A DNA stretch of 64,000 nt from Agmasoma carcini (nom. nud.) (GCA_029232285.1 JAOXFI010000010.1:1-64000); one strand, 5' to 3'. Counted from the stretch's first letter, positions 21,014 through 32,531 are shown. Made by a program: numbers and translations. Notes: generated from the sequence alone by a model not told the origin.

Positions 21014-21967
21014 ATGTTTTATTTTTTAAAATTCATTCAATGCAGAATCGAGCTATCGGAAGATGGATTATGTAATCTACCTGATAACTTTAATCCAAAT
21101 ATTGAAGACTCAACATTAAACCAAGCAATTGACATACCTTTTCCTATTTTAAATAGTGATAAACATGAATTTAAAATATTCAACAAATATTCTGAAAATC
21201 CAAATTCAGTCGAAACTATTGAATACTTCAAAATTAAATTTACTATCCCTCAAATTTTATACAATTATATCGAAAATAATGACACCCTTCAATTTGAATT
21301 TAGATTTTATAAAATTTACGATAATTCAAAAATTATAAGTGAATATTACACAAAGAAAGAAGCAACAGTGCCTGAATATAAACATTTAGATAATTTGGAT
21401 GTTTTAATTGTCTTTAAAGGGATAAATCTAATGGAATACTCTTGTCTAATAACACTTTTATTTCCAAATAATAAATTTTTTTTAAAATGGCAATATGAAC
21501 CTATATCTGATGTTTCTAATACTGATGATGACTATATCAATAATTTTTTTTTAGAAATGGATAAGAATAATACATTTGAAATGTGTAATTTTTCTGATTC
21601 AAATGAAGAAGAAATTAATGACAATAATTCACTACAATATACTGATAACGATGGTTTTGAAACATCTTGTTCTGATACACAAGAAAATGATGATCTTTTA
21701 AACTATAGCGATGTTGTTCCTAATCATGAAATTGTTAAAGAAAGAGACAATTCTAGTCAATTGTTTCCCCACAAGAATCATACCAGAAACCGTATTCAAA
21801 CAACTGAAAATGATCAAGTTCAACAATCTGAACCTCAAAAGCAACTTTCAGATAAAAATGATGGAGTGAACAAAAAGAAAAATCACAACATTTTTTTCTT
21901 CTTATTTTTATTCAAATTAATCATTATTATTTTATTAATTTACCTTTTCATTAAATTTATTGCTTAA
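21014..21967 (+). CDS. Group 1 tail-anchored paralogue, 317 aa; function unknown
   Basis: Residues 1-14 are the leader (M-F-Y-F-L-K-F-I-Q-C-R-I-E-L). Residues 15-40 are the conserved S-E-D-G-L-C-N-L-P-D-N-F-N-P-N-I and S-T-L-N-Q-A-I. Residues ~72-165 are the core (F-T-I-P-Q-I-L, F-E-F-R-F-Y-K, Y-Y-T-K-K-E, I-V-F-K, Y-S-C-L-I-T-L-L, L-K-W-Q-Y-E-P). An acidic, Asn/Asp/Ser-rich linker follows. The last ~28 residues are almost purely aliphatic and aromatic, a tail anchor preceded by a Lys/Asn-rich stop-transfer flank. No enzyme motif is visible. The neighbours on both sides are transposon relics and sister genes. The start is set by the promoter spacing and paralogue alignment. Confidence 0.85.
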   Translation: MFYFLKFIQCRIELSEDGLCNLPDNFNPNIEDSTLNQAIDIPFPILNSDKHEFKIFNKYSENPNSVETIEYFKIKFTIPQILYNYIENNDTLQFEFRFYKIYDNSKIISEYYTKKEATVPEYKHLDNLDVLIVFKGINLMEYSCLITLLFPNNKFFLKWQYEPISDVSNTDDDYINNFFLEMDKNNTFEMCNFSDSNEEEINDNNSLQYTDNDGFETSCSDTQENDDLLNYSDVVPNHEIVKERDNSSQLFPHKNHTRNRIQTTENDQVQQSEPQKQLSDKNDGVNKKKNHNIFFFLFLFKLIIIILLIYLFIKFIA

Positions 21968-22429
21968 ATGTTTAATTTATTATATTGATTAATATTGCAG
22001 TGGTGCCGATAGTAATAAAAATTTATATTTTATACTCTCACAAAAACTGAATATTCTATTTGTAAGGATAAAATATTAAAAAATTGAGTTTTATTATATT
22101 AATATATCGATTATTATTTATTAGGATTGTATTCTTCTGTTTTAAATACTGATATAAATTTTGAAAATATTTTTATTATACACAAGAAAAAATTTTTCAA
22201 TAATAATGTTTATTTTATATTCAATATATTCTGATTTTTTAAAAAATTAAAATCGTCTTTTATAGACAGAATTAGCTTTTGATATTATTGATATGGAATT
22301 CAATTCCAAATGAAAAAAACTTAGCGATTTAATCATTTTCCTTTAAACATTTTAAATTCATTTTGATATTAAATGCGCACAAAAGTTATTAATTAAAAAT
22401 AAATCTGAGTTTTGACATAAGCAATTGCA
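21968..22429. other. Spacer after the 21014 gene
   Basis: A+T-rich; nothing recognised. Confidence 0.4.
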
Positions 22430-23075
22430 CTATGACATTAATTTTTCTTTAAAAATTTCTTTAGGTACTTTGATGTATGTTTAGGTTCATTATCTTGTTG
22501 AAAAAAATAGTTTTTCAATTTTTAACTTTCTGCAGAATACAGTGAAGGTTTGTCAAGATGTTAACATATTAACAACTATCAATTTTAATAAAGATTTTAT
22601 AAACTATTTCCAAAAACATACACTACCACCGCCTATAAAATAGTTAAGATATATGATTCTTTTCATTTAAGCTTTTAATCTTTTTTAAAAAACTTAATAG
22701 CATTAGAAGAGTTTTACATGTCTAAATTTGTTTCTTCACCTAAAATACCGTATTTTTATAAAATTTTCTTGTATTTTTAGTCTTGTCAATTTATGTGCTT
22801 TTGAAAAATGGTTTTTAATATACTTACCACTATGAAACAAAGCAAATTTTTATTATTTTAGATTGATCTAGTTGTTAATCAAACACATATTTTGTTTTCA
22901 AGTGTTTTCTAACTAGAATTTTTTGTTGGGTGATTTTTCTAAATTTCAATGTATTTATTAAAATTACTTTTAACAAATTTCTGCCTTTTACCTGATCCAA
23001 TTTTTTATCAATACACTCATTTTGTTCATTTTTTTCAAAAACTTTATATTATTTTTTTAATACCATGTTACTTAA
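22430..23075 (-). pseudogene. Tc1-like transposase, decayed
   Basis: The reverse strand at ~22455-22505 reads F-Q-Q-D-N-E-P-K-H-T-S-K-Y-L-K, the textbook second-aspartate motif of Tc1 transposases. Upstream on that strand, at ~22615-22645, a broken G-G-G-S-V fits the conserved Tc1 segment before it. The linker region (K-x-x-I-R-x-K-A-E) near 22990-23010 resembles the G-S-G-R motif after the DNA-binding domain. The sequence diverges from both other Tc1/mariner families in the window, so it represents a third lineage. Many stops are present. Confidence 0.75.
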
Positions 23076-23464
23076 TTATTTTTTAAGTAATATGAAACCA
23101 TATTTAAATAGCGACGATAAATAAATTATATTTCTACAAGATTTTGGTGTATTAAAAGGAATTATTTGTGTTCAATCCGCTGTAAACCTTTTATAATATC
23201 AAATTATACAAGAAACAAGAAAAAACCTTTTATGTGTTTTAATAAACCCAGCACCATTTTTAAAAATATTTCTCAATTCGTAAAAAAAGGTTTTTTGATA
23301 AAAAATTAATAATGGATTTATTTAATCTAAAATTTCATCTAGCGATTGTAAAAATTACTTTTATCAAGCTACTATAAAAACTCACACTTAACAAAAGATG
23401 TAGAAATCCTGTCCGCTTATTTCTCGTTTTTCTACAAACAGTCTATAATATTAGTCATTACTTA
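23076..23464. other. Spacer between the Tc1 relic and repeat B copy 3
   Basis: Nothing recognised; it may include the 5' flank of the Tc1 relic. Confidence 0.35.
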
Positions 23465-23910
23465 TAAAACGATGAAAAGCCGAACCAGCAACTAAAAACA
23501 CCCAAACTCAATAAAATTAATAATAAAAAAGATTAAAGAAGAAACAGAAGCAGGTGGATAACACAGTTATACACAAAAGCTTTTTGGTAACAAGTAAATA
23601 AGTTCGTCAGGTTATTTTGAACCATTTTGAAAAGGTTTCAGCAAGACTTTAAAGACACCAAACTATAGGATGAATTGAAGATAGGCTTAGTGTTATTACG
23701 TACTCCAACCATCTTATATTTTCGAAGTATCGAAGTGGCACTTTGTCACTCGACCGCAAACTGGTTTTCCAGAGTGAATAAAATATTCCATATCTACTTG
23801 GGCTTGCTTTAACCCCTGGCAGGACCCAACCTGTTATAGTCCAATTAGCCGTCGCTTTTATAAAACATTAACACTTAGCACCACGTAAAGGTCTGGACCC
23901 TTAGCAGAGT
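23465..23910 (-). repeat. Dispersed repeat B, copy 3
   Basis: In reverse it runs GTCCAGACCTTTACGTGGTG, GACGGCTAATTGGACTATAA, the CTTTGGTTTAAA-type spacer, GTACGTAATAACACTAAGCC, and ends GTTGCTGGTTCGGCTTTTCA. Both landmark ends of copy 1 are present, so it is one of the most complete copies. Confidence 0.65.
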
Positions 23911-24099
23911 TTTTTTTATTTTGATGAATCAAAATCTATTACACTTAAAATAATATATTTTTGGTTAAATGATTTAAAAGTTATCAAATTTGTCAATTAA
24001 ATAATATTATCTAAAAAAACAATAATTTAAATTTATATCATTAAAATTCAGGGTTTATGAATTAGTTTGATGCGCTTATGATGATGTTGGGGGAACAAG
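23911..24099. other. Spacer, nothing recognised
   Basis: A+T-rich gap between repeat B and Merlin remains. Confidence 0.35.
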
Positions 24100-24520
24100 T
24101 GTTGTTTTCCACGATCGTTGAAATTCAATTCAAACAAGATAAATTCATAGAGTTAGTTATCAGAATAATAATCTAAGAATTTTCGATATCACAGATACTC
24201 ATTAATAACTGCTTAATTATATATGAAATATGTTATTTATAGAAGTACTCTGACCTTATTACTTATTATTAAACGTGTCTGTAGATAAAAGATGGTCGTT
24301 TATTCTGATATATGTCATCAAATTAAAGAATATACTCTCGCCTTGGTTTGATTCATTGTACAGTTAATCATAGTGCTAAATGTTTGTTGATCCTTTAACC
24401 TCTACTTATACTTAGAATATTGTGTCATATCTAAGAAGAACTATTATACATCTAAAACCAAGGGATTATTTACAATATACTAGAATAGAAATAATGATAA
24501 AAGCCAATATCATTTGAGGT
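24100..24520 (+). pseudogene. Merlin transposase C-terminal fragment
   Basis: Read through frameshifts, 24360-24470 gives C-T-V-N-H-S-A-K, then F-V-D-P-L-T-S-T-Y-T-x-N-I-V-S-Y. This matches the Merlin V-N-H-S...F-V-D-P...H-T-x-x-I-E signature. The frame is broken between the two halves. Confidence 0.6.
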
Positions 24521-25089
24521 TATTTTAAAAAAATATTAAATTAAAATCAAATTTCTCAAAAAACGAATTAGTTTCGAAAAACTTAAGATGATTGTATAAT
24601 ATACTTCTACTATGAAAATACATTTCTTCCATTTAAATTTTTATCCTATTGTCTAGGAAGAGAAGAGAGCGCATTATTGTTAATGGTAATGCATTTTCCT
24701 TTAGAAAATCGTTAGATTTGTACAAGAATTTCGAGCGACATCATCTTAGTGACTCTCAATAAACAATCATTTTGTTTACAAGACTCGGGTTAATAAGTTA
24801 TGAGAAAATCTGTCAAAATTGGCTTCGATCAATGTCAATACCAAAGTGTAGAAGAACAAAGAGCGCCTACACAAGGCAGTGTTTTAAAAGTTGTGGAAAA
24901 TCTTTTATAAGAGCAGTCTCATATATCTATGACTTTAGATTTATATTAAAATGTATTTTTAAACTTATATATTAAACTTTCAGGTAATGACACCATTGCC
25001 AGATAGTTGTCTCTAGTTTTATAAAATGTAGATCAATAAACTAGTATTATTAGAGAGATTATCATTGACTCTTTTGGAAATACAAATAA
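24521..25089. other. Spacer with a 67-codon Cys/Arg-rich frame at 24772-24975
   Basis: The frame contains I-P-K-C-R-R-T-K-S-A-Y and C-F-K-S-C-G-K-S, followed by a hydrophobic tail. That composition could be a decayed zinc-ribbon start of a Merlin transposase (the adjacent 25090-25480 carries the other end), but the order of cysteines does not fit well. I do not call it a gene. Confidence 0.3.
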
Positions 25090-25480
25090 ATTAAATAGAA
25101 TTTTAGACGAAAACAGAAAATCTAAGATTGTGAAAATTAAAGAAACGATGTTCTTTAAAAGAAAGTATAATCATATAAGGCTTACAAACAGTGTTTGAAA
25201 TATTGCAGGGGTTGGATGAAATATGTAAAAATGTTTTTTTGTGCCAATTTAAGATAAGATACTCCTACTATAACTTATGTTATTTTTGAAAATGTTTTAA
25301 CATACTCAATTATTGTTACAGATAAATGAATAGCATATAGACCTACTCTTTGACTTTAGAAGATTACAGTAATAGGACCGTAAATAATTTCTTTGAATTT
25401 CTATAGTCTCTTGATAGAAGGTCACATACCAATACTATTGAGGTTTCTTTTTGCAGTCAAAAATATCTAATAGGAAAATG
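25090..25480 (+). pseudogene. Merlin transposase fragment
   Basis: The + strand gives I-I-V-T-D-K-x-I-A-Y-R-P-T-L near 25310, matching the catalytic (S/T)-D-x-W-x-A-Y segment. R-S-H-T-N-T-I-E-V-S-F follows near 25420. The order and spacing fit Merlin; stops interrupt it. Confidence 0.65.
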
Positions 25481-27362
25481 GTATTTTATAGAATTACAAC
25501 ATTTTTATTAAAAAAATAGGTATTTATTCTAGGTTAAGATAAGATGTTAGGCAAAATGTCTGACAGAAAGCATACAAGTATACTAAAATCCATCTATCCT
25601 AACACCAAATTAGGTCAACAACACCGGCTAGACGCCACCATACATTTTCGCAATGCTTTGGTACAAGTTTTTATTGATTAAAATTTTATGAATTTATTCA
25701 AAGAAGAAATATTTAGGTTTAACGAAATTTTGACCTTGATCAAGAAAGTGAATAAATAAAATATATTCTATAATTTCTTATTATATATTTATCATATTTC
25801 TTTGATTTTTAATTATAAATATTATTATAGTTTAAGTGTATTATACATACACCGTTCTTTGCTTTAAAAATAAAACCTCATGATCTAAGATTTAATTAAA
25901 TTATCACACAAAAACACATTTTAAAGCTTTAAATAATAAATAGTATTATTTTCTTGATATTTCATTCTTAATTTTTGATAATAAAATTTAATAGTATTAT
26001 TTGAAAAATTCTCCTCTTCTATAATAGATTCATTTCAATAAAAAACTTCATAACTTAACTATATTTCGAAAAAAAACCACTTTTAAAAATTATACGAATG
26101 TAAATAAAATATATGTTTTATTTTTTGAATAGAAGCCCTCTGTTTGTTATGAAGATTTGAAATAATATGCCTGATTCACGAAATTCAATTACAAAGGGAA
26201 ATATTTTAGAAGAAAACAGTCAGAAAATGATATCTATGTTATTGGATTAGTTGATACATCATCAAACCAGCTAAAATTACATTTTTATACCCTTGTTAAT
26301 TCACTGTGACCGTTAACACAATTGAACTTTAAATTTATTTTGAAAATAGTTTTGATTGATTAATTTTTTATATGGGAAAACTTTAGACTTTACCATTCTT
26401 ATTTATAACATACGCTTTGATGAACAAATTTTAGTTGATTTATGAGATTTTAAAATTTGATGCTTCGGTGCAATTTATGTTTCTCAAACACATTTGATTG
26501 TAAATTATAAAATCAATATTTCTTATTTAGAATATACTTGAGGAAACCCATCTAGTTATCTTATTATTACTCCTTCTATCTTTTGATGTTTGATTTATAA
26601 ATTTAACATTGTACTATCAATTTAAACGATGAGCTAATGGCATGTAAGAAGGTCTATTTTGGCATCATTTTAATACAATCATTGAATAATTATATGAATT
26701 TGTTTATCATGTTTTGTAAAATTTCTTATTAGAAGTGAATTTATAAGATAATTTATCAATTTTAAATTTTTGAAAAAAATAATTATTTCTTATTGATAAA
26801 TATTATCAATTATTAATTTGAAAAGCTTCTTATATGTTGTCTGTGTTTATCAATTGCATGATATAACGAGTCAATTGATACAAGTAATTGTGGTTTATAT
26901 TCCAAAATTGCTATCCGATACATTCATACCAATTATAAACATTCGTGTGGTAGCTAGAAGTGTTATTAATATAGATATAGGACAATTCTATAGTTTATAA
27001 ATAAAAATTATAAATCTAAAAATATAAATTTATTGATAAGACTACATGTATAGACACAAGCAACATAGCCCTTTAATAGTAAATATAATAATAATCTATA
27101 TTTGAAAGGTGTAAAATAAGAATTTTAACAATTTCAAAAAATGTATAAGGTTATACTTTTTAAGAAAAATAGTTAACAGTGTTTTATATACCAACAAGGT
27201 TGGAATTTGCGACTATACAAATTCTGACCTTTATCTCTATATTATATCTTAGTTAAATTACATAACTAATATTTAAAAGTTATAATGATAACCCCTTAAG
27301 TAAGTTTTCTAGGCTGTTAAATTTTATAAATTTCGTATTTTTTATTAATTCTATATTTGAAT
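25481..27362. other. Long gene-free spacer
   Basis: A+T-rich sequence with no credible frame. An open frame at 26818-27000 starts with TTG and has no supporting feature. Confidence 0.4.
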
Positions 27363-27550
27363 TATAAAAAGGATTATTTGATTTATTTTGAATGTTTGTT
27401 TATTATTTTGTAAAAAAACAGTGATTGGTCACTTGTTTTATCTATAAAAAGGATTATTTGATTTATTTTGAATATTTGTCTATTATTTTGTAAAAAAAAA
27501 ACAGTGATTGGTCACTTGTTTTATCTATAAAAAGGATTATTTCATTTATT
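27363..27550. repeat. Tandem repeat, ~80-83-base unit, about 2.3 copies
   Basis: Units start at 27363, 27443 and 27526 with TATAAAAAGGATTATTTGAT-like sequence. Each contains CAGTGATTGGTCACTTGTTT, whose TGATTGGTCA core is nearly palindromic. It lies ~290-470 bases upstream of the 27832 gene. Confidence 0.9.
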
Positions 27551-27789
27551 TACCCCTTATAAACATTTTAAATCAAAATCGGTATTTTTTCAATAATAAA
27601 ATTTAAATATTTTTAAAATGTCAAATTTAACTAAATATTATTTATAACAACTTAATACAAAGTATTTATTTATGGCTATGCTACTAATAAATATTATTTT
27701 TAATATAAATTATCATGTTTATATAAATTTATAGTTTTAGAGTACAATAAAAATCATTGGCTAAAATTGTTAAATTTAATTTTGATAAG

Positions 27790-27831
27790 CTGTCAATGAA
27801 AACTATAAATATCGAAAAAAAAAGTTTAACT
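27790..27831 (+). promoter_or_regulatory. TGTCA-TATAAATA promoter of the 27832 gene
   Basis: CTGTCA begins 42 bases before the ATG and TATAAATATCGAAAAAAA follows. The preceding TTTTGATAAG also matches the sister promoters. Confidence 0.7.
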
Positions 27832-28557
27832 ATGTTTTATCTATTAAAATTTATTCAATGCGCAATTGAAATAGACGAAAATGGTTTTCATAATTCGCTC
27901 TCGAACTTCGATCCAATTATCCAATATTCAACATATAATGAAGCAATTGAAACAAATTGTCTTTATGCAAATTTCAGTGAATCTGAAGAAGACAATAACT
28001 TCAGCACTTATACAAAAGCGAATCCAAATAAAGATGTTAAATATTGTAAAATATTATTTAGTATCCCTCAAAAAGTATTAGATAATATTAAAAATAATGA
28101 AAATATTTTGTTTGAATTTAGATTTTTTGAAAATAATAATAATTCAAATAAAGAAACCCAATTCTACATGAAGAATTATAAAAAATTGTCTAAAGATGAA
28201 AATATTGTTGAATTTGTCTTTAAGAATTTTAATCTAACAAGTTATTCTTGCTTATGTACAATTTCGGTACAAAATAATCAAAAATATAATTTAAAATTAC
28301 TATATGAGCTTGAAGATGAAGAAGATGATACAGTTAGATATACTTCTAACAATATAAATGATTGTTATTCAAGGTTAGAACAAGACATTGATAGTGATAG
28401 TTCTTCAGATTATTTTGCATACTATAAAAATCCAAACAGACAATATTCAAGTATTGATAATGAAGATAATAATAACGACGGTTTTTCTATTAAGCCATAT
28501 CTAAAATTTTTGATAATTATTATTATAGCTATTGTTTTTGAAGTTTATTTTCATTAA
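27832..28557 (+). CDS. Group 1 tail-anchored paralogue, 241 aa; function unknown
   Basis: Residues 1-14 are the leader (M-F-Y-L-L-K-F-I-Q-C-A-I-E-I). Residues 15-40 keep only part of the otherwise conserved block (N-F-D-P-I-I, Y-N-E-A-I), and the C-N-L-P motif is lost. Residues ~70-160 are the core (F-S-I-P-Q-K-V, F-E-F-R-F-F-E, F-V-F-K-x-F-N-L, Y-S-C-L-C-T-I). The linker to the membrane helix (~216-237) is much shorter than in the sisters. An in-frame TTG at 27757 and an ATG at 27796 lie within or before the conserved promoter. The ATG at 27832 is preferred because all close paralogues begin M-F-x-L-L there. Confidence 0.85.
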   Translation: MFYLLKFIQCAIEIDENGFHNSLSNFDPIIQYSTYNEAIETNCLYANFSESEEDNNFSTYTKANPNKDVKYCKILFSIPQKVLDNIKNNENILFEFRFFENNNNSNKETQFYMKNYKKLSKDENIVEFVFKNFNLTSYSCLCTISVQNNQKYNLKLLYELEDEEDDTVRYTSNNINDCYSRLEQDIDSDSSSDYFAYYKNPNRQYSSIDNEDNNNDGFSIKPYLKFLIIIIIAIVFEVYFH

Positions 28558-28572
28558 ATTTTTAATAAATAG

Positions 28573-28762
28573 ATTTTTTTCAAGTATAAAGGTGTGTTAT
28601 AGTAAAACATAATTGTGGTTATGTTTTTCAAGAAATAAAGAATTGAATAACAGTCTTAGTGAACTATTATAAATATTTTTTTTCAAGTATAAAGGTGTGT
28701 TATAGTAAATCATATTGTTCAAGAGTTAAGGAATTGAATAACAGTAATGGTGAACCTTTAAA
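28573..28762. repeat. Tandem duplication of ~100 bases just after the 27832 gene
   Basis: Both units begin TTTTTTTCAAGTATAAAGGT (at ~28573 and ~28674) and end with GAATTGAATAACAGT and GGTGAAC/AGTGAAC. The second unit is shorter by an internal deletion. Confidence 0.85.
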
Positions 28763-29288
28763 TATAATAAAATAATTGATTGATGTCGTATAATGAGGTG
28801 TATTGCTTTATTTAAAGATTTAAAATTTTATTTTTACCAATTTATAATATTTCATAAAAAGTATAATTTTTAATATAAAGAAAAAACAAATTATTTAATA
28901 TTTTCAATTTTTATATTATAAGATCAATAAATTCGCATCTTTTATATATAATCTTACTTTAAATACCAAATTCTCTTCATGAACTTAAATTTATTAAAAT
29001 TTCAATATACATTACAAATTATTATTTAAAATATTGATATTAACTGAATATTATTACAATATAAATACTAAGATAAGAATTTGAATAATAAAACCCTTTA
29101 AAAAACCTTTTTATTATATGAAAGGCCCATAAAACCACATCTAATCAAATAATTATGTTGTTATTATTGTGTTTGTCTATGTTTACGATTTCTATTTAAA
29201 AAATACGACATTTATTATTAAAAATTGTATAATCATATCAAGGTGTATGTTAAATTTTTATTATATTCAATATAAAAAATATTTTTTA
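28763..29288. other. Spacer, nothing recognised
   Basis: A+T-rich convergent intergenic region between the 27832 (+) and 29289 (-) genes. Confidence 0.4.
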
Positions 29289-29879
29289 TTAATAATAAAT
29301 CAACAAAGCCTGTATATTTGTCAATATATTGATAAGTGATTCAATTAGAGGTTCAATCTCAATATATTGTCTGTTTTCGATTATTGTCCTATCAATTAAT
29401 CCTTTAAGTTCAACAAGGTACTTGTTACGATATTCTGATATTTCTGAACTCTGAATTTCATAATTTAGTGCATTAAGTAATCTTCGTATTTTTATTGCTT
29501 CGGTATTAAAATTATAAATAATCAATTGATTTGCATATTTTGATATTTCAGTTGAATTTGCTAATAAATTAATAATATAATCACAACAATTCTCATAAGT
29601 ATTAAATTGTTTAACTTCAACATCATCATTGTTCAAATATTCTCTTAATATGTTTTTAAAACAACTATCTTCTTTATAAATATTGCACTTCTTTTCAAGG
29701 TCTGCACTTTTATTAAAATACTCTTCGTTCATAGTAGATTCATCAAAAGAGGCAGCACACAAGCTAATAACTATATAAATATAAAGCATAGGGTAAAAAT
29801 AAAAAATACAAATATTATGATATATTAATATGCATAGTTGAAAAGATGCAAACATTTCTTTATTTATAATGTAAAACAT
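29289..29879 (-). CDS. Group 2 secreted helical protein; function unknown
   Basis: The 196-residue product begins with a hydrophobic region. After an internal Met at residue 31 comes L-Y-I-Y-I-V-I-S-L-C-A-A, which looks like a signal peptide with a small-residue cleavage site. The remainder is polar and helical. D-E-S-T-M-N-E-E-Y-F aligns with D-E-V-V-I-N-E-E-L-F in the 35224 product. Five cysteines suggest an extracytoplasmic fold. The upstream start (29879) has CTGTCA 32 bases before it. The internal ATG at 29789 follows TTTTTACCCT and gives an N-terminus as short as the paralogues', so it is a real alternative. No enzymatic motif is visible. Secretion is an inference. Confidence 0.7.
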   Translation of the reverse strand: MFYIINKEMFASFQLCILIYHNICIFYFYPMLYIYIVISLCAASFDESTMNEEYFNKSADLEKKCNIYKEDSCFKNILREYLNNDDVEVKQFNTYENCCDYIINLLANSTEISKYANQLIIYNFNTEAIKIRRLLNALNYEIQSSEISEYRNKYLVELKGLIDRTIIENRQYIEIEPLIESLINILTNIQALLIYY

Positions 29880-29911
29880 AAGAATATTAATTTTTTCTTA
29901 TATTATGACAG
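29880..29911 (-). promoter_or_regulatory. CTGTCAT element upstream of the 29289 gene
   Basis: On the reverse strand CTGTCATAATATAAG begins 32 bases before the longer start codon. It is the group 1 motif with about ten bases fewer spacing. Confidence 0.4.
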
Positions 29912-30835
29912 ATAGATACATTTTATAATAAAATTTATCATATTAAGAGGGTTCAAATATATTTATGTAGATTTTAATTAAAGAATTGAATTAGTTATTA
30001 TATTTATTATATTTAAATCTTCATATATTATAAAATTTTATTTTTATAAAAATATTTATTATTCCTTTAATATTCAACATATATATAACAATATTGTACC
30101 TTTTGAATATTTGTTCTTAAAAAAGAAATATTAATAATATTTATAACTTCTAAAGATTTTTAATTAATTAAAACTATAATATAAGCATATAATACTTTTT
30201 TTTGAATATAAATTGTTGTAAGAAGGTTCAAAGTGTTTATTTATCTTATTTGTCTGTAAGGGTTAAACTTCTTAAATAGTTTCAAACCTGTCTAAGATAT
30301 TTTAATTGATTACAATATAATATCAAATCTCCATCAAACACAGACTACAACAAAAGCTATTTTTTTTGTTGTATCAGAATAACATATCAAATAATCAATA
30401 TAATATATTTTCATTGTCTCAATTGTATTTAAGTAATTTTGAGACCTTAACTCATATGTTAAATGGATTTAAAAAAGATGTTTTCAACCGTTTTTATCTA
30501 AGATCAAATATTCAAACAGCAATTAAGTCACATAAATATTAAAAAAACATTTATTTGTTGATATGAAGGTTTGTATGTTGATATAAAATTGTATTTTCAT
30601 TTAGTAATTTGTAAAAATGATACCATCCTAAAACTAACTAATAAATTATTTAAAATATGTGATCGATGTTCATCATATCATATTCAAATAGATTCTCTCT
30701 TAAGCTTATTTTAAAATCGATATATCAATCAATACATCCAATACTTAAATATTGATTTTTTTTTAAATTTTATATTTTTAAAGATTTAAGACTAATGACA
30801 TGTTAAACTTATATATTATTATACTAATTTATTAT
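29912..30835. other. Spacer with repeat C (30215-30330) and a shared 30-base block
   Basis: AAGAAGGTTCAAAGTGTTTA near 30222 recurs near 44410 (+), and in reverse near 36255-36290 with its flank (repeat C). The stretch ~30325-30355 (ATATCAAATCTCCATCAAAC) recurs in reverse near 59265-59295. The rest is unremarkable. Confidence 0.5.
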
Positions 30836-30881
30836 TGACATATTTGATTTTCGTATAAATTTTTTTAAAAAAATTTTTTTT
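30836..30881 (+). promoter_or_regulatory. TGACA promoter module of the 30882 gene
   Basis: TGACATATTTGAT begins 46 bases before the ATG, with GTATAAAT following. The motif and distance are the same as upstream of the 9592 gene. Confidence 0.55.
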
Positions 30882-31385
30882 ATGATTTTATTTGGAATAT
30901 TAGTATGTATGCCATTACAAAATAATAATATTATGCATGCTATAAATGGACAGAAAGTTAATTATTCTCTATTAAATAATGCAGTCTCTAAAGATATTGG
31001 AATTGAAAAATACAAACCTGAATGTTATGAACCTTCATGTAAAAAAAATCATTTAATGGAAAAAGGTCCAAAAATTTATATTTTTAATTTCTTTTTAAAA
31101 GATCATGAACTTTTAAATTCTTTAGAAATTAATGTAACCTTAACTTTGGGGTTTTATTCTATATCAAATAATGAAATTATAATTGAAAATATAATTGAAA
31201 AGGAAATAAATATAAAACAGATCAATGAATGTCATATTGAATGTGATGAAAATTTATTATGTTTAAATATTTATATGATTTTATCTGAAAATAATAAAAT
31301 TATTTATTTTTGCAAAAATGAAATAATACATAATGATGATAAATTAAATACCAAAAATATATCCGAAACAGAAATTTCAAATTAA
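30882..31385 (+). CDS. Group 1 paralogue, short secreted-like member; function unknown
   Basis: This 167-residue protein begins M-I-L-F-G-I-L-V-C-M-P-L. The block Y-S-L-L-N-N-A-V near residue 29 corresponds to S-T-L-N-E-A-I of the close group. Two Cys follow in C-Y-E-P-S-C. About residues 62-150 follow the core pattern loosely (F-N-F-F-L-K, L-T-L-G-F-Y-S, L-S-E-N-N-K-I-I-Y). The last 17 residues are polar and there is no membrane helix. The protein could be the secreted counterpart of the tail-anchored sisters. Homology to group 1 is supported by order and pattern, not by strong identity. The promoter is shared with 9592. Confidence 0.65.
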   Translation: MILFGILVCMPLQNNNIMHAINGQKVNYSLLNNAVSKDIGIEKYKPECYEPSCKKNHLMEKGPKIYIFNFFLKDHELLNSLEINVTLTLGFYSISNNEIIIENIIEKEINIKQINECHIECDENLLCLNIYMILSENNKIIYFCKNEIIHNDDKLNTKNISETEISN

Positions 31386-31899
31386 AAATCAATAAAATTT
31401 ATAATTTTAAATATTTTAGATCTGATATGGGGCAAGACCTATAAATGGTGATAATCAAGTATCAATTGGATTATAATAAGTTGAACCATATAAATATAGA
31501 AGTTTCTTTTATTATAAATAGGCAAATCAAAAGATATAATTTGATTTTATCTGTAGCAACTACATTCTAGGGTATATCTCTATAAAGTTTTGTCAAGACA
31601 TGATAAAATATATTGATAAAGGTCTTTTTTTTGACATGTGCTGAAAAAATATTAAATAATTAAAATATTCTTTTGAGTGCAGATAATTTATAACAGTATA
31701 TAAGGGTTATGTGACATTGTGAATTTATAAAATATTTAATAATTAATGTTTTTCCAAGAAAAATCAGGATGCCTATTCTGTAATAAAACAATAGTTCTAA
31801 AACAAGATAATAAAAATTATACTTAATGCTTTTCAATTAGAAATAATTCTATTTTTGATTTTTTTAGTGTGAAATAAAAATTAGATTGATGATTCTTAT
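31386..31899. other. Spacer, nothing recognised
   Basis: A+T-rich; no repeat recognised with confidence. Confidence 0.4.
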
Positions 31900-32420
31900 A
31901 AGATTCTGGTAAACAAGAGAAGATGCAAAAATACCGATATTAGTGTTTCTAGTATTACTGATATTTTATCAAGAACTTTAAAAGTATATTTGAATTCTGT
32001 CATGCACATATTGCATATACTCTTTTACCAATTATATACACAGTATGTGCTAAAATTCAATAATCAATTTTGATTTATAAAAATCTTACTCAAGGATATA
32101 TCCTAAACTCGGTTTATTCTACAAAACAATCAATCATAGTTGAAATTTTGTCAATCCTGATAATTTATTTAATACTCAAAATATTGAGTCTAATTAGGTC
32201 AAAGTCAAGAAACGAGTAAACAAGAGGAAAGGATTGTAATCTGCTAAAGTATATGTTTTTTAGGAGTAAATTGATGGAAGACAATGTTCTTCGAGATGAA
32301 TTTAAACAAATGTTCGATATTTTGAAAATTTTTATTTTTTTCTGAGGAAAATTTGGTATTGGTTTATCTTTTTTACTTATTTTAAAACAAAATTTGTATG
32401 CTGTAGACACAATCTTAAAA
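31900..32420 (+). pseudogene. Merlin-type fragment related to 965-1960
   Basis: It parallels 1445-1940: GATATTTTATCAAGA, CTCTTTTACCAATTATATAC, then N-T-Q-N-I-E-S-N at ~32172. A stop takes the place of the conserved Trp, and K-V-K-K-R-V follows. The ends are not defined. Confidence 0.6.
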
Positions 32421-32531
32421 TATTAGAATAGCTTTTCGTATGTATCCTAGGCAATTTAAATCTTAGAATTTTATTATATCATCAATTCCAAAAATCAAGA
32501 TATTATTTTATTTTCGATTTCTTATATTATA

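Noticed and set aside
32165..32410. 81-codon reverse open frame
   Set aside because: Antisense to a recognisable Merlin fragment (N-T-Q-N-I-E on the + strand).
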